A stretch of 32,806 nt of DNA from Actinomycetales bacterium (GTDB lineage: Bacteria; Actinomycetota; Actinomycetes; S36-B12; UBA5976): positions 1 through 32,806 of the forward strand of contig JAGWXT010000021.1 in the NCBI GenBank assembly GCA_018969715.1. Reading direction: 5' to 3'. The notes under the pieces are model-generated. The model was not told the DNA's origin and did not search any database. It saw nothing but the letters and a program-made list of their open reading frames with translations. Both the position numbers and the translations under genes were made by a program. Below, one piece after another: positions 7,659 through 15,326 of this stretch (positions are counted from its first letter, which is position 1; the number at the start of each line of letters is the position of its first letter).

Positions 7659-8464
7659 GAGTTCGCCGCTTCGCCGGCCCAGATCCGATGAGCATGGTCG
7701 GAGGCGCATGCCCGGAAGGCTTCCGCCACGGACTCGTGCAGGTACTCGAAGACCGTTTGCAACTGCGCCACGTCCACCGAAACAGCCTGTTGAATGAAGT
7801 GATCCGCATCGATGACCGCGTGATCCGCGGGACCCCACGCCGAGAAACGCGACTGCAGGGCCAGTCCCGCCGGTTCGAGCTCCAGCGGAAACCCAATCGG
7901 GCCAATTGCGCGATGAATCTTGACCACCACTCGACTGTGGGTTCCCCACCGGGAGAGATCCCGATCGAAGACGAGTTCCGTGGCGCCGGCCACAAGGCGG
8001 CCGGTCACGGCGACGCCGTGCAGACCTTCAGCGAGGTAGTCATTGACATCCTCGGACGGTTCAGGCTGAATGGCGCCCAAGTAACGCAAGCCGATCCGCT
8101 TCACCGAACCCACGCCGACCACTGACCGCACGACAGCCAATCCGCGAATGGCCTCAGAAACGAAGACGTCATGTCTCTGGGAGGCGGTCGTTTGCAGCGT
8201 CAGGGAGTCCACACTGAGAACGAAGCACAGACTCCGGGATTCGTTCATGAAGATCCACAAGGGGTGACTGTCAAGCGCCTCCGCCTCCTTCCCATCACTG
8301 GACAGGCGCACCTGCGTGAACTGGCCGACGTGGAACTCCGGAAACCCCGTTGTGCGCAGCTGCTCCTGGATCTCGGGGATGAACGACGCCATGCTCATGA
8401 CCGGGCTGAAGCCCACCTGCCCCAGGGCGAAGTACACAGGGGCGTTCCCAAGCCGTCCTGACAA
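7655..8464 (-). CDS. TIGR04255 family protein (first gene of the island)
   Basis: A 269-residue protein matching the sporadically distributed TIGR04255 family, of unknown biochemical function. It has the N-terminal PVYFALGQVGFSP stretch (the usual PVVEVxxQxRFxP position), LTLQTT (88-93), RIGLRYLGAI (123-132) and a C-terminal LHESVAEAF helix. The start is TTG 8464: GAGGAGG sits six bases upstream and the family's N-terminal motif begins nine residues later. The alternative start at 8521 would add 19 residues that overlap the operator-like repeats. It overlaps the HTH gene by four bases. Visibly less GC-rich than the neighbouring genes. A role in defence or regulation is suggested only by the context. 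Confidence 0.78.
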   Translation of the reverse strand: MSGRLGNAPVYFALGQVGFSPVMSMASFIPEIQEQLRTTGFPEFHVGQFTQVRLSSDGKEAEALDSHPLWIFMNESRSLCFVLSVDSLTLQTTASQRHDVFVSEAIRGLAVVRSVVGVGSVKRIGLRYLGAIQPEPSEDVNDYLAEGLHGVAVTGRLVAGATELVFDRDLSRWGTHSRVVVKIHRAIGPIGFPLELEPAGLALQSRFSAWGPADHAVIDADHFIQQAVSVDVAQLQTVFEYLHESVAEAFRACASDHAHRIWAGEAANS

Positions 8465-8477
8465 TGTGCGCCTCCTC

Positions 8478-8524
8478 GGTTGACAGCAGTTTACACGGTT
8501 GTGGTTGACACCGATTGACACCGA
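8478..8524 (-). promoter_or_regulatory. Operator-like repeats and promoter of the three-gene island
   Basis: On the plus strand GGTTGACA occurs at 8478-8485 and 8503-8510, with GATTGACA at 8513-8520. TTGACACCGA is perfectly duplicated in tandem (8505-8514 and 8515-8524). Reading toward the genes, TAAACT between the copies (8493-8488) fits a TAnnnT -10 box, about 24 bases before the TTG start. Repeats around a -10 box in front of a cassette that encodes an HTH protein suggest autorepression. Confidence 0.5.
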
Positions 8525-8668
8525 TCTGCCGCACGATGTCGAGGGACCCTCATGCCGCAGTCTGTGCTCCTGAACTGGGGCCGGACCTGATGCGAGGGAG
8601 ATCCACGCGGGTAGAGGTTCCCGACCCGAGCGGACAGCTCGCGACCCCGATGGGCGACCTGCCCTGAC

Positions 8669-10759
8669 TCACCCGTCGTCGGGTAGTCGCCCACCGGTCG
8701 GGGCGCCGCCGCCCCGTGCGCCGCCAGGGGCGCCGCCGGTCGGGGCGCCGCCGCCCTGCCCACCGGCCGAGGCATTCATCCGGGCGAGCATCGCGTTGTA
8801 CGCATCGAGCTCGACATCCCGTCCGGCGCGCTGCACCTGCCGGTCGCGGCGGCGAGCGGCGCGACCATCGGCGGCCGCCCACTGCACCGCGACGATAAGC
8901 AGAGCGATGATGGCGGGGATCTCGCCGACGGACCAGGCCAGCCCGCCACCGAGGCGTTGATCGGCCAGCGGATCGGCCAGCCATCCCGGGGCCGCCGTGA
9001 GGAACCAGCCGCCGCCCAGCGGGGTGGTCGTGCTGAAGACGAGGACGCCGAAGATCCCGTGCAGTGCCGCCGCGGCGACAACCATGAGCAGCCGCACCGG
9101 GTACCCCACGGGCACCACGCGGGCATCGACGCCCAGGACGATCCAGAAGAACAGGTACCCGGCCACCAGGAAGTGCGCGGTCATCAGCAGGTGGCCCAGA
9201 TGTGAGCCCATCGCCCAGCCCAGCAGGGGAGTGAGGTACAGCGCGTACGTGCCGCCCACGAACAGCACGAATGCGATGAGCGGATGGGACACCGCGCGCA
9301 GGTACGGGGAGTGCAGGGCGAGGACGAGCCACTCCCGCGGTCCGCGGCCCGGTCCGGGTGAGACCCGCAGGGCCCGCAGCGCGAGGGTGACCGGACCACC
9401 GCAGGCCAGCAGCAACGGGGCGAGCATCCCGATCACCATGTGGCTGACCATGTGGGCCGAGAACATGAGCACCGCGTACCGCGCCAGCAGGGTGTTGGTG
9501 ACGTACACCGCGGCGATCACCCCGGCCAGCCAGCACAGCGTCCGCACGATCGGCCAGTGGTCGCCACGTCGCCACAGGCGCACCACGCCGGCGAGGTACA
9601 GGCCGCCGGCGAGCAGCCCGATGGTCGCACTCATCGGCTCGACCGCGAGGACGGTGAGCGCCCCGCTGATGGTGAACGGCGGAGGTTCGGCGTACCCGGT
9701 GAGCGACTCCACCAGGGTGCGCGCCGGTGGGGTGACCCGGGGGAAGGCGGTGAGCGACAACCCCACCGCCACCCCGAGGGCGCAGCCGAGCAGCCCTCCC
9801 TCGACGGCGAGTGCGCGGCGCGCGGTGGCCGGGATCGGTGGCGCCTGCCGCAGGCGGCGGCGCACGATGACCGCGGCCAGCAGGGCGCAGCCGAGCAGCC
9901 CCGCCTTGGCGAGGACGAGCTGGCCGTAGGCGGTGGTGAGCAGCTGGCTGGGGGCGGCCAACCGGGCGGACGCCGCTGCCACCCCGGACAGGGTGAGGAC
10001 GACGACACTGGTGGCCGCGATCGGGGTGAACAGGCGCACCGTTGCGAGGGTCGGTTCGGAGCGCCCGGAGCTGGGTCCCCCCACCCGGGCCACTCGGACG
10101 GCGACGACGGCGAGGCCGGCCAGCCATGCCGCCATCGCGACCCCGTGGAACAGGCCTGCTGCGACGGCCACGTCGTGGCCGCCCAAGCCGCCGGCGTGGG
10201 CGAACATCCCGGGCACGGCCAGCCCGAGGATGCCCAGGGCGGCCCACCCCGCGGCGGTGAGCGCCGAGCGCTCCCGGGTCATCACCGCACCGGTGGCCAG
10301 GGCGAGGGTGGCAACGATCAGCCCGGCGCGGACGGTGTCGAGTTCCCATCCGTAGGTGATCACGACGGCCGGGTCCAGCAGCAGGCCCGGCGGCAGCGCC
10401 AGCGCCACGCCGAGGTTGAGCACCGCACCGATGAACGCCACCCCCGACCAGGCCAGCGCCAGCGGGGCGACGTCGGGGCAGGCGATGCGTTTCGGACGTG
10501 CCGGGTTGAGCACGCTCACCGACAGCAGGCGGGCGATGACGAGCAGCCCGAGCGCGTAGCCGGCGAGGTCAACCACGGGGGCCGCCGACGTCACCAGCGG
10601 TCCGGCATCGGGCAGGCCGGTGACCGCACCGTCGGTGAACCCCCCGCCGACCGCGCGGGCCAGGATCAGTCCGGTCAGGGCATAGGCGGCAAGCAGCAGG
10701 CCGGTAGGCAGCAGACGGGTGGGGATTGGGCCGGTTGGCCGCACACCTGGCCGCGCCAT
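8669..10759 (-). CDS. Bifunctional CopD copper-resistance / CtaG cytochrome c oxidase assembly protein
   Basis: A 696-residue, very hydrophobic protein with about 13-14 predicted membrane helices. The N-terminal half is a CopD-type copper transport domain, with His residues in FAHAGGLGGHD and FHGVAMAAWLAGL. The C-terminal half is a caa3-type CtaG domain that delivers copper to cytochrome c oxidase (MFSAHMVSHMVIGML, near residues 430-445). The tail is Gly/Pro/Ala-rich (GGQGGGAPTGG repeats) and probably disordered. The fusion is a standard actinobacterial architecture and its length is usual. ATG 10759 is preceded at six bases by TAGGCT, indicating a leaderless start. A long opposite-frame reading frame at 8550-10349 is a GC-rich shadow. 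Confidence 0.9.
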   Translation of the reverse strand: MARPGVRPTGPIPTRLLPTGLLLAAYALTGLILARAVGGGFTDGAVTGLPDAGPLVTSAAPVVDLAGYALGLLVIARLLSVSVLNPARPKRIACPDVAPLALAWSGVAFIGAVLNLGVALALPPGLLLDPAVVITYGWELDTVRAGLIVATLALATGAVMTRERSALTAAGWAALGILGLAVPGMFAHAGGLGGHDVAVAAGLFHGVAMAAWLAGLAVVAVRVARVGGPSSGRSEPTLATVRLFTPIAATSVVVLTLSGVAAASARLAAPSQLLTTAYGQLVLAKAGLLGCALLAAVIVRRRLRQAPPIPATARRALAVEGGLLGCALGVAVGLSLTAFPRVTPPARTLVESLTGYAEPPPFTISGALTVLAVEPMSATIGLLAGGLYLAGVVRLWRRGDHWPIVRTLCWLAGVIAAVYVTNTLLARYAVLMFSAHMVSHMVIGMLAPLLLACGGPVTLALRALRVSPGPGRGPREWLVLALHSPYLRAVSHPLIAFVLFVGGTYALYLTPLLGWAMGSHLGHLLMTAHFLVAGYLFFWIVLGVDARVVPVGYPVRLLMVVAAAALHGIFGVLVFSTTTPLGGGWFLTAAPGWLADPLADQRLGGGLAWSVGEIPAIIALLIVAVQWAAADGRAARRRDRQVQRAGRDVELDAYNAMLARMNASAGGQGGGAPTGGAPGGARGGGAPTGGRLPDDG

Positions 10760-10765
10760 AGGGCG

Positions 10766-10771
10766 AGCCTA
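10766..10771 (-). promoter_or_regulatory. -10 element of the CopD-CtaG gene, leaderless type
   Basis: TAGGCT, then six bases (CGCCCT), then ATG 10759 on the minus strand. It is identical in box and spacing to the kgd promoter and to that of the 118-residue protein at 16748. Confidence 0.5.
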
Positions 10772-10817
10772 TGGACGCCGTCCGCCCCCGCCCGAGAGCC
10801 CGGCCCGCCCCCCGGCC

Positions 10818-10823
10818 TAGACT
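10818..10823 (+). promoter_or_regulatory. Candidate -10 element for the mgtA cluster
   Basis: TAGACT places a start site near 10830, three bases before ATG 10833 and about 180 bases before the mgtA start. It is divergent from the CopD-CtaG promoter, with about 46 bases between the two boxes. Confidence 0.4.
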
Positions 10824-10832
10824 CCCTATGGC

Positions 10833-11015
10833 ATGAGGCAGGCGCACCGGGTTGACCCTCCGGCCCTCGCCCTCGCCCTCACCCTCGCCCTCGCCATGGT
10901 GCGGGGGCCCCGTCCTCGCGTCCCCCACTGTCCCCCGGACGTCGGGCGAGGTTTGCCGACACGTCACCCGCCGTCCACCCTCACGACGGCCGGGCATGGT
11001 GAGGTTTGGTTGTGA
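10833..11015 (+). CDS. Possible 60-residue leader ORF before mgtA
   Basis: The frame begins MRQAHRVDPPALALALTLALAM and ends GHGEVWL, with its TGA overlapping the mgtA GTG (GTGA). A TAGACT box lies nine bases upstream. The Ala-Leu run comes from a CCTCGC-type simple repeat, and the rest is Pro/Arg-rich as expected for random reading of GC-rich DNA. It could be a coupled leader peptide or a chance frame in a 180-base leader. Confidence 0.22.
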   Translation: MRQAHRVDPPALALALTLALAMVRGPRPRVPHCPPDVGRGLPTRHPPSTLTTAGHGEVWL

Positions 11016-12133
11016 GAGTTGCGGTCGTGACGGAGTCGTTCCTGCCCGACGTCAACGGTGTCGCCAATTCCGTGGCCCGGGTGTGCGAGCAGGCCGCCAG
11101 CCATGGCGACGAGGTCCTCGTCATCGCCCCCGGTCCATCCCCCATGCTGAGCTACCACGGCGCGACGATCGTCCGCGTGCCCGGGGTCCGGCTGGCCTCC
11201 CTGTCAGGGCTGCGCCTGGGGTGGACGACCCCCCAGCATCTTGAGCGCATCCTCGAGGACTTCCGACCTGATGTGGTCCACCTCGCATCCCCCTTCGTCC
11301 TCGGCTCCGCCGGGATGCGCGCGGCGCGCAGCCTCGGCCTGCCGGTGGTCGCGGTGTACCAGACCGACGTTGCCGGGTTCGCCAGCCACTACGGCTTCGA
11401 CGCCCTCGCCGGGGTTGGGGCGACGTGGACGGGCCGGCTGCACCGCAAGGCCGATGTCAACCTTGCGCCCTCACGTGCCGCGGCAGCGGTCCTGCGCTCC
11501 TACGACGTGCCCGAGGTCGCCGTCTGGGGCCGGGGGGTCGATGTCGAGCGGTTCGCACCGGAGCGGGCCGACCCGGTGCTGCGCGCCCAGTGGACGGCCG
11601 GGGGCCGGGTTGCGGTGGGTTTCGTCGGCCGCCTCGCCCCCGAGAAGCAGGCCAACCGCCTCCTAGGCCTGCTCGATGACCCCCGAGTGCAGTTGGTGTT
11701 CATCGGGGACGGCCCAGCGCGGGTGTCCCTTGAGCGTCGCGCCCCGGGCGCCCACTTCACCGGGATGCTCACCGGCGATGACCTGCCGCGCGCGATGGCC
11801 GCACTGGACATCGTCGTCCACACCGGGGAGAACGAGACGTTCTGCCAGGTGATTCAGGAGGCGCACGCGTGCGGCCGCCCGGTGATCGCCCCGGCGGTGG
11901 GCGGCCCCCTCGACCTGGTCGTGCCCGGGGTCACCGGCGACCTCTACCGCCCGGGCGACTCCGATGACCTCATCACCCGGGTCGGCGCACTTGTCGCAGA
12001 TGCCGACGCTCGGGAGCGGATGGGGGCCGCCGCACGTCGCGCCGTGCTCACCCGCACCTGGCCGGCGCTGTACGCGACGCTGCGCGGCCACTATGTGCGG
12101 GCCATCGCGCGCGCGCGCACGCGAGTGCGCTGA
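11012..12133 (+). CDS. mgtA: GDP-mannose-dependent alpha-mannosyltransferase, GT4 family (MgtA-like)
   Basis: A 373-residue GT-B glycosyltransferase. The N-terminus (VRVAVVTESFLPDVNGVANSV) and the C-terminal ENETFCQVIQEAHACGRPV block with the E-x7-E motif match the MgtA/PimB-type mannosyltransferases of corynebacteria and mycobacteria. In those organisms MgtA adds mannose from GDP-mannose to a glucuronosyl glycerolipid on the path to a lipomannan. Also visible are FVGRLAPEKQ and the donor-site FIGDGPARVSLE. GTG 11012 is used because the canonical N-terminus begins exactly there; a TTG at 11006 would add two residues. GTGAGG lies just upstream. The next GT4 gene follows nine bases later. The precise acceptor lipid in this organism is not known. 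Confidence 0.82.
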   Translation: MRVAVVTESFLPDVNGVANSVARVCEQAASHGDEVLVIAPGPSPMLSYHGATIVRVPGVRLASLSGLRLGWTTPQHLERILEDFRPDVVHLASPFVLGSAGMRAARSLGLPVVAVYQTDVAGFASHYGFDALAGVGATWTGRLHRKADVNLAPSRAAAAVLRSYDVPEVAVWGRGVDVERFAPERADPVLRAQWTAGGRVAVGFVGRLAPEKQANRLLGLLDDPRVQLVFIGDGPARVSLERRAPGAHFTGMLTGDDLPRAMAALDIVVHTGENETFCQVIQEAHACGRPVIAPAVGGPLDLVVPGVTGDLYRPGDSDDLITRVGALVADADARERMGAAARRAVLTRTWPALYATLRGHYVRAIARARTRVR

Positions 12134-12142
12134 GGGCCTCCG

Positions 12143-13282
12143 ATGGCGGTCATCGTGCACGTGGCGAACTTCTACCGTGAGGGCAGCGGCGGAATCCGCA
12201 CGATGATGAACGCACTCGGCCCGGGCTATCAGGCGGCGGGCCATGAATTCGTGATGGTCGTACCGGGGGCGGTCGACGCCGATGAGCGCATCGCCCACGG
12301 TCGACGGATCACCCTGCGCAGTCCGATTCTGCCCGGCTCCGGCGGCTACCGGCTGATTGTGCGCCGGCGGGACTGTGCGGCCATCCTCGAGGGCCTGGCA
12401 CCCGACCGCATCGAGGTGTCCGACCGCAGCACCACCCGCTGGATCGGGGACTGGGCCCGCGAGCGGGGCGTGCCGACGGTCATGTTCGCCCATGAGCGGC
12501 TGGACGGCGTCCTGCGCGCGTTCAGCCCGGTGCCGCTGCCGGCAACCGCGATCGCCGACTGGCACAACCGCGGCTCGGTGAGCTCCTTCGACACGATCGT
12601 GGCGACGACCCGGTTCGCCGCCGATGAGTTCAACCGCATCGGCGCGGGGAACCTGCGCCGGGTGGTGCTCGGGGTCGACCTGGTCAACTTCTCACCCGTC
12701 CGCGCCGACCCTGCCCTGCGGGAGCGGTACCTGCCCGCCACCCCGGGTGCCGCACTGCTGGTCATGAGCAGCCGGCTGTCCCGGGAGAAGCAGCCGTGGG
12801 TGGCCATTGAGGCGACCCGGGTGCTCCATGAGCAGGGGCACCCCGTCCACCTGCTCATCCTCGGGGTGGGCCCGCTGGCGGAACGCCTGCAGCGGCAGGC
12901 GCGGGGCCTGCCGGTGACCTTCCTCGGCTTCGTCGCCGACCGCGCCGAGTTGGCGGCCCTGCTCGCCACCGCGGATGTCGCGATCGCGCCGGGCCCCCTG
13001 GAGACGTTCGGGCTGGCCGCACTGGAGTCGCTCGCCTCGGGCACCCCGGCGGTGGTCTCCCGGCTCAGCGGACTGTCCGAGGTGGTCCTCCCCGATGGTG
13101 GGGTGAGCGTCAGCGGGGAGCCCGCAGCGTGGGCCGATGCGGTGCGCTCGGTACTCGCTGAGGACGTCGACACCCGGCGTCACCGCGCCCGCGCCCGCGC
13201 GGAGCGCTTCACCTGGCAGGCCACTGTGGACGCGATGCTCTCACTGCACCGGCTCGATTCCCGACTGGAGGTCTCCGCATGA
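12143..13282 (+). CDS. GT4 family glycosyltransferase
   Basis: A 379-residue GT-B enzyme. It shows the N-terminal glycine-rich acceptor loop (ANFYREGSGGIRTMM), the donor-binding SSRLSREKQPWVAIEA stretch, ILGVGPL, and the E-x7-E motif in ETFGLAALESLASGTP. Donor and acceptor cannot be assigned. ATG 12143 follows the mgtA stop by nine bases, and GAGGG overlapping that stop serves as ribosome-binding site. Its own TGA overlaps the next start (ATGA at 13279). Inferred: it works in the same lipid-glycan pathway as mgtA, extending or branching the product. Confidence 0.82.
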   Translation: MAVIVHVANFYREGSGGIRTMMNALGPGYQAAGHEFVMVVPGAVDADERIAHGRRITLRSPILPGSGGYRLIVRRRDCAAILEGLAPDRIEVSDRSTTRWIGDWARERGVPTVMFAHERLDGVLRAFSPVPLPATAIADWHNRGSVSSFDTIVATTRFAADEFNRIGAGNLRRVVLGVDLVNFSPVRADPALRERYLPATPGAALLVMSSRLSREKQPWVAIEATRVLHEQGHPVHLLILGVGPLAERLQRQARGLPVTFLGFVADRAELAALLATADVAIAPGPLETFGLAALESLASGTPAVVSRLSGLSEVVLPDGGVSVSGEPAAWADAVRSVLAEDVDTRRHRARARAERFTWQATVDAMLSLHRLDSRLEVSA

Positions 13283-14226
13283 GTGCAGGTCAGGACGTGG
13301 TCACCACAACGGTGGGCGTGGCGGACGGGCGCGTTATTGTCTGCGACGGCAAAACTGGCACGATTGCGGTGACAGCCGCACCGTCCGATCCGCACAGCAG
13401 GGAGGCGCGCACCGTGCAGGGCCCATGGCCGATGATCCCGGTACACCTGCGGAACGTCCCGCGACTGCGGGTGGCGGCCCTCGGCGACAGCGTCACCGTC
13501 GGCGTGGGTGACCACGACCACCGCCGCAACCCTGGCGGCTGGGCGCGCCACCTCAGCGAGCTGCTCGGCGCGGAGATGCTGTGCGTGGGCAAGAACGGCT
13601 CCCGCGGCCGCGATGTCGCCGGCTGGCAATTGGCGGCCGCGCTGGACTTCTCGCCCCATGTCACCCTCATCAGCGTTGGCGGCAATGACGTGCTGCGCTC
13701 GAACTTCAACCCCACCGGCCTGTACCGGGATCTCCGGCGCACGATCGCAACATTGCGCGCGCACGGGTCGGCGGTGGTCGTCATGGAGCTGCCCGACATC
13801 CGCCGCACCGCCCCGATCCCCGGCCGGGCGCGGGAGGTCCTCGCCGGGCGCGCCGATGTCGCCGTCGCCGCCCTGCGCAAGGCCGCCGAGGACGCCGGGG
13901 CGCACCTGATCGGCCTGCGCAGCCGGCCCGAGATCTACCACCGCGACAACTGGCACTTCGACCGCATGCACCCCGGGCCGCGCGGCCACCGGCTGCTCGC
14001 CGAGTTGGCCCTCGAGCGGCTCGCCCTGCCACCCCGGCAGGAGGTGCCGCTGCCGGATCGCAACAACTGGTCGTGGTACCGGCAGGCGGGGTGGATGCTC
14101 CGGCATGGGACGCCATGGTTCCTGCGCCGCAGTATCGACCTGCTGCCCGCACTGGTGTGGCTGATCCTGTTCGCCCGCACCCCCACCTTCGAGGCGGACG
14201 CCGTCGGCGAGGCCGTCACTCCCTAG
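13279..14226 (+). CDS. SGNH/GDSL hydrolase family protein
   Basis: A 315-residue protein with an SGNH esterase/acyl-hydrolase core: GDSVTVG (69-75, nucleophile Ser71), SVGGND in the oxyanion-hole block, and DRMHPG carrying the Asp-His of the triad. A hydrophobic segment near the C-terminus (LLPALVWLILFA) may anchor it to the membrane. ATG 13279 overlaps the previous stop, but the first 45 residues are not SGNH-like. GTG 13414, with GGGAGG eight bases upstream, is a real alternative that would start shortly before the core. As the third gene after two glycosyltransferases, it may remove or transfer acyl groups on the same glycolipid; that is inference. Confidence 0.82.
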   Translation: MSAGQDVVTTTVGVADGRVIVCDGKTGTIAVTAAPSDPHSREARTVQGPWPMIPVHLRNVPRLRVAALGDSVTVGVGDHDHRRNPGGWARHLSELLGAEMLCVGKNGSRGRDVAGWQLAAALDFSPHVTLISVGGNDVLRSNFNPTGLYRDLRRTIATLRAHGSAVVVMELPDIRRTAPIPGRAREVLAGRADVAVAALRKAAEDAGAHLIGLRSRPEIYHRDNWHFDRMHPGPRGHRLLAELALERLALPPRQEVPLPDRNNWSWYRQAGWMLRHGTPWFLRRSIDLLPALVWLILFARTPTFEADAVGEAVTP

Positions 14227-14301
14227 TCGCGCCGCCCCCGCCGCGCCGCCGGCCCGGTTGCGGAACGTCCCGGGGCGGTCATGGCGAGCGCTGGCGGCCG
14301 T

Positions 14302-15264
14302 TCAGCGGTGACCGGGGCGCATCAGCATCGGGGAGTCATCAGCGGCGCTGATTGCCCGCGACAGGGTGAGCAGTCCCGCGATGACCAGGATCAGCGCCGC
14401 CGGCAGCCAGATGAAGAACAGCACCAGCAGCACGACGGTGAGCGCGGGCACGATGAGCACACCCAGTGCCCACCACAGCAGGTTTCGCGCACCGCGGGCA
14501 TGCGGCACCCCCGCCCGCGACAGGCTGATCGAGGCCGCCAGCGCGGGGGCCCACAGGGTTCCGACGGCTGCCACGGTGAGCACCGTCAGCACGATCAGGC
14601 TGACCAGGGAGCCGCGGTGCGGTAGCACACGGCGGACGTCCTCGTTGATGAGGAATGCCCCCAGCAGCAGCAACAGCTGCGCGCCGTACAGCGCGAGGAC
14701 GACCACGAGCACCGCGATGGTGCCAACATCCTGCAGGGGGGCGATGCTCAGCGGGTCGGGCAGGTCCCCGGTGGGCAGGGTGAACAGTCCAGCGGCTGAG
14801 CCGACCCCGGTGAGCACCCCGAGGATCAACCACAGCACGAGCAGCCCCCGCGCATAGCGCAGGATCGCCACCCCGGTGGGGTTCAGTGGGACCGCGCGAC
14901 GCGGGTCGAATGGGGCGTAGCCGGGGGCCAGTCGCCACGGGTAGGCGGTGGCCTCGGCGGATGCGCCCTGCTGGACGGCCATCGCGGCCGGGCCGGCCTG
15001 CTGGACGGCCATCGCGACCGGGCCGCCCGACTCCGCGAGGACCACCGGGCCGGGGGCCGTGGGCTGGGTACCGGGGGTGGCGCCGGGTGCGGCCGGGGTC
15101 GTGGGCACGCCGGTGGTGGGGGCGCCAGCGGTCATGTCCGGTTCGACGCCGCGCACATAGTCGGTCCACTGCAGGCCATCCCACCAGCGCAGGCCGGGGC
15201 CGGCCGGGTCGTCGTACCACCCGGCCTCGGGCAGCACGTCCCCGGCAAGGGCATCGTTGGACAT
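14302..15264 (-). CDS. DUF2510 domain membrane protein
   Basis: A 320-residue protein. It begins with a DUF2510 module (GWYDDPAGPGLRWWDGLQWTDY, about residues 15-37), a small actinobacterial WW-like motif usually fused to membrane proteins. A Pro/Thr/Ala/Gly linker with a repeated AMAVQQ follows, then four hydrophobic segments in the C-terminal half. Function is unknown; DUF2510 is thought to be a protein-interaction module. The start is ATG 15264, with GAGGAGAGG upstream; a longer frame to 15432 would overlap the sugar kinase. It lies 62 bases downstream of the kinase stop on the same strand, and the gap holds a 19-bp tandem duplication. It converges with the SGNH gene. Confidence 0.8.
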   Translation of the reverse strand: MSNDALAGDVLPEAGWYDDPAGPGLRWWDGLQWTDYVRGVEPDMTAGAPTTGVPTTPAAPGATPGTQPTAPGPVVLAESGGPVAMAVQQAGPAAMAVQQGASAEATAYPWRLAPGYAPFDPRRAVPLNPTGVAILRYARGLLVLWLILGVLTGVGSAAGLFTLPTGDLPDPLSIAPLQDVGTIAVLVVVLALYGAQLLLLLGAFLINEDVRRVLPHRGSLVSLIVLTVLTVAAVGTLWAPALAASISLSRAGVPHARGARNLLWWALGVLIVPALTVVLLVLFFIWLPAALILVIAGLLTLSRAISAADDSPMLMRPGHR

Positions 15265-15283
15265 CGTCGTCGTCCTCTCCTCG

Positions 15284-15321
15284 GGGAGTTGCGCGGTGGT
15301 GCGGGAGTTGCGCGGTGGTGC
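15284..15321. repeat. 19-bp perfect tandem duplication before the DUF2510 gene
   Basis: GGGAGTTGCGCGGTGGTGC occurs at 15284-15302 and again at 15303-15321. It fills most of the 62-base gap between the kinase stop and the DUF2510 start, ending about 20 bases before the ATG. It may be a duplicated operator or simply slippage. Confidence 0.85.
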
Positions 15322-15326
15322 GGGTC

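Noticed and set aside
7659-7949. N-terminal extension of the HTH gene
   Set aside because: It would lie entirely over the TIGR04255 gene in another frame; the ATGA junction at 7658 explains the start.
6090-8668. Attachment-site repeats flanking the island
   Set aside because: Comparing both edges by eye gave only 7-8 base matches in GC-rich DNA, with no integrase and no tRNA gene nearby.
8550-10349. 599-codon open frame on the minus strand, overlapping CopD-CtaG
   Set aside because: It is Arg/Pro/Gly-rich with no domain, on the same strand but another frame of a clear membrane protein gene. This is a GC-rich shadow.
14227-14301. Non-coding gap between the convergent SGNH and DUF2510 genes
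   Set aside because: GC-rich, with no clear hairpin, T tract or repeat that would support a terminator call.
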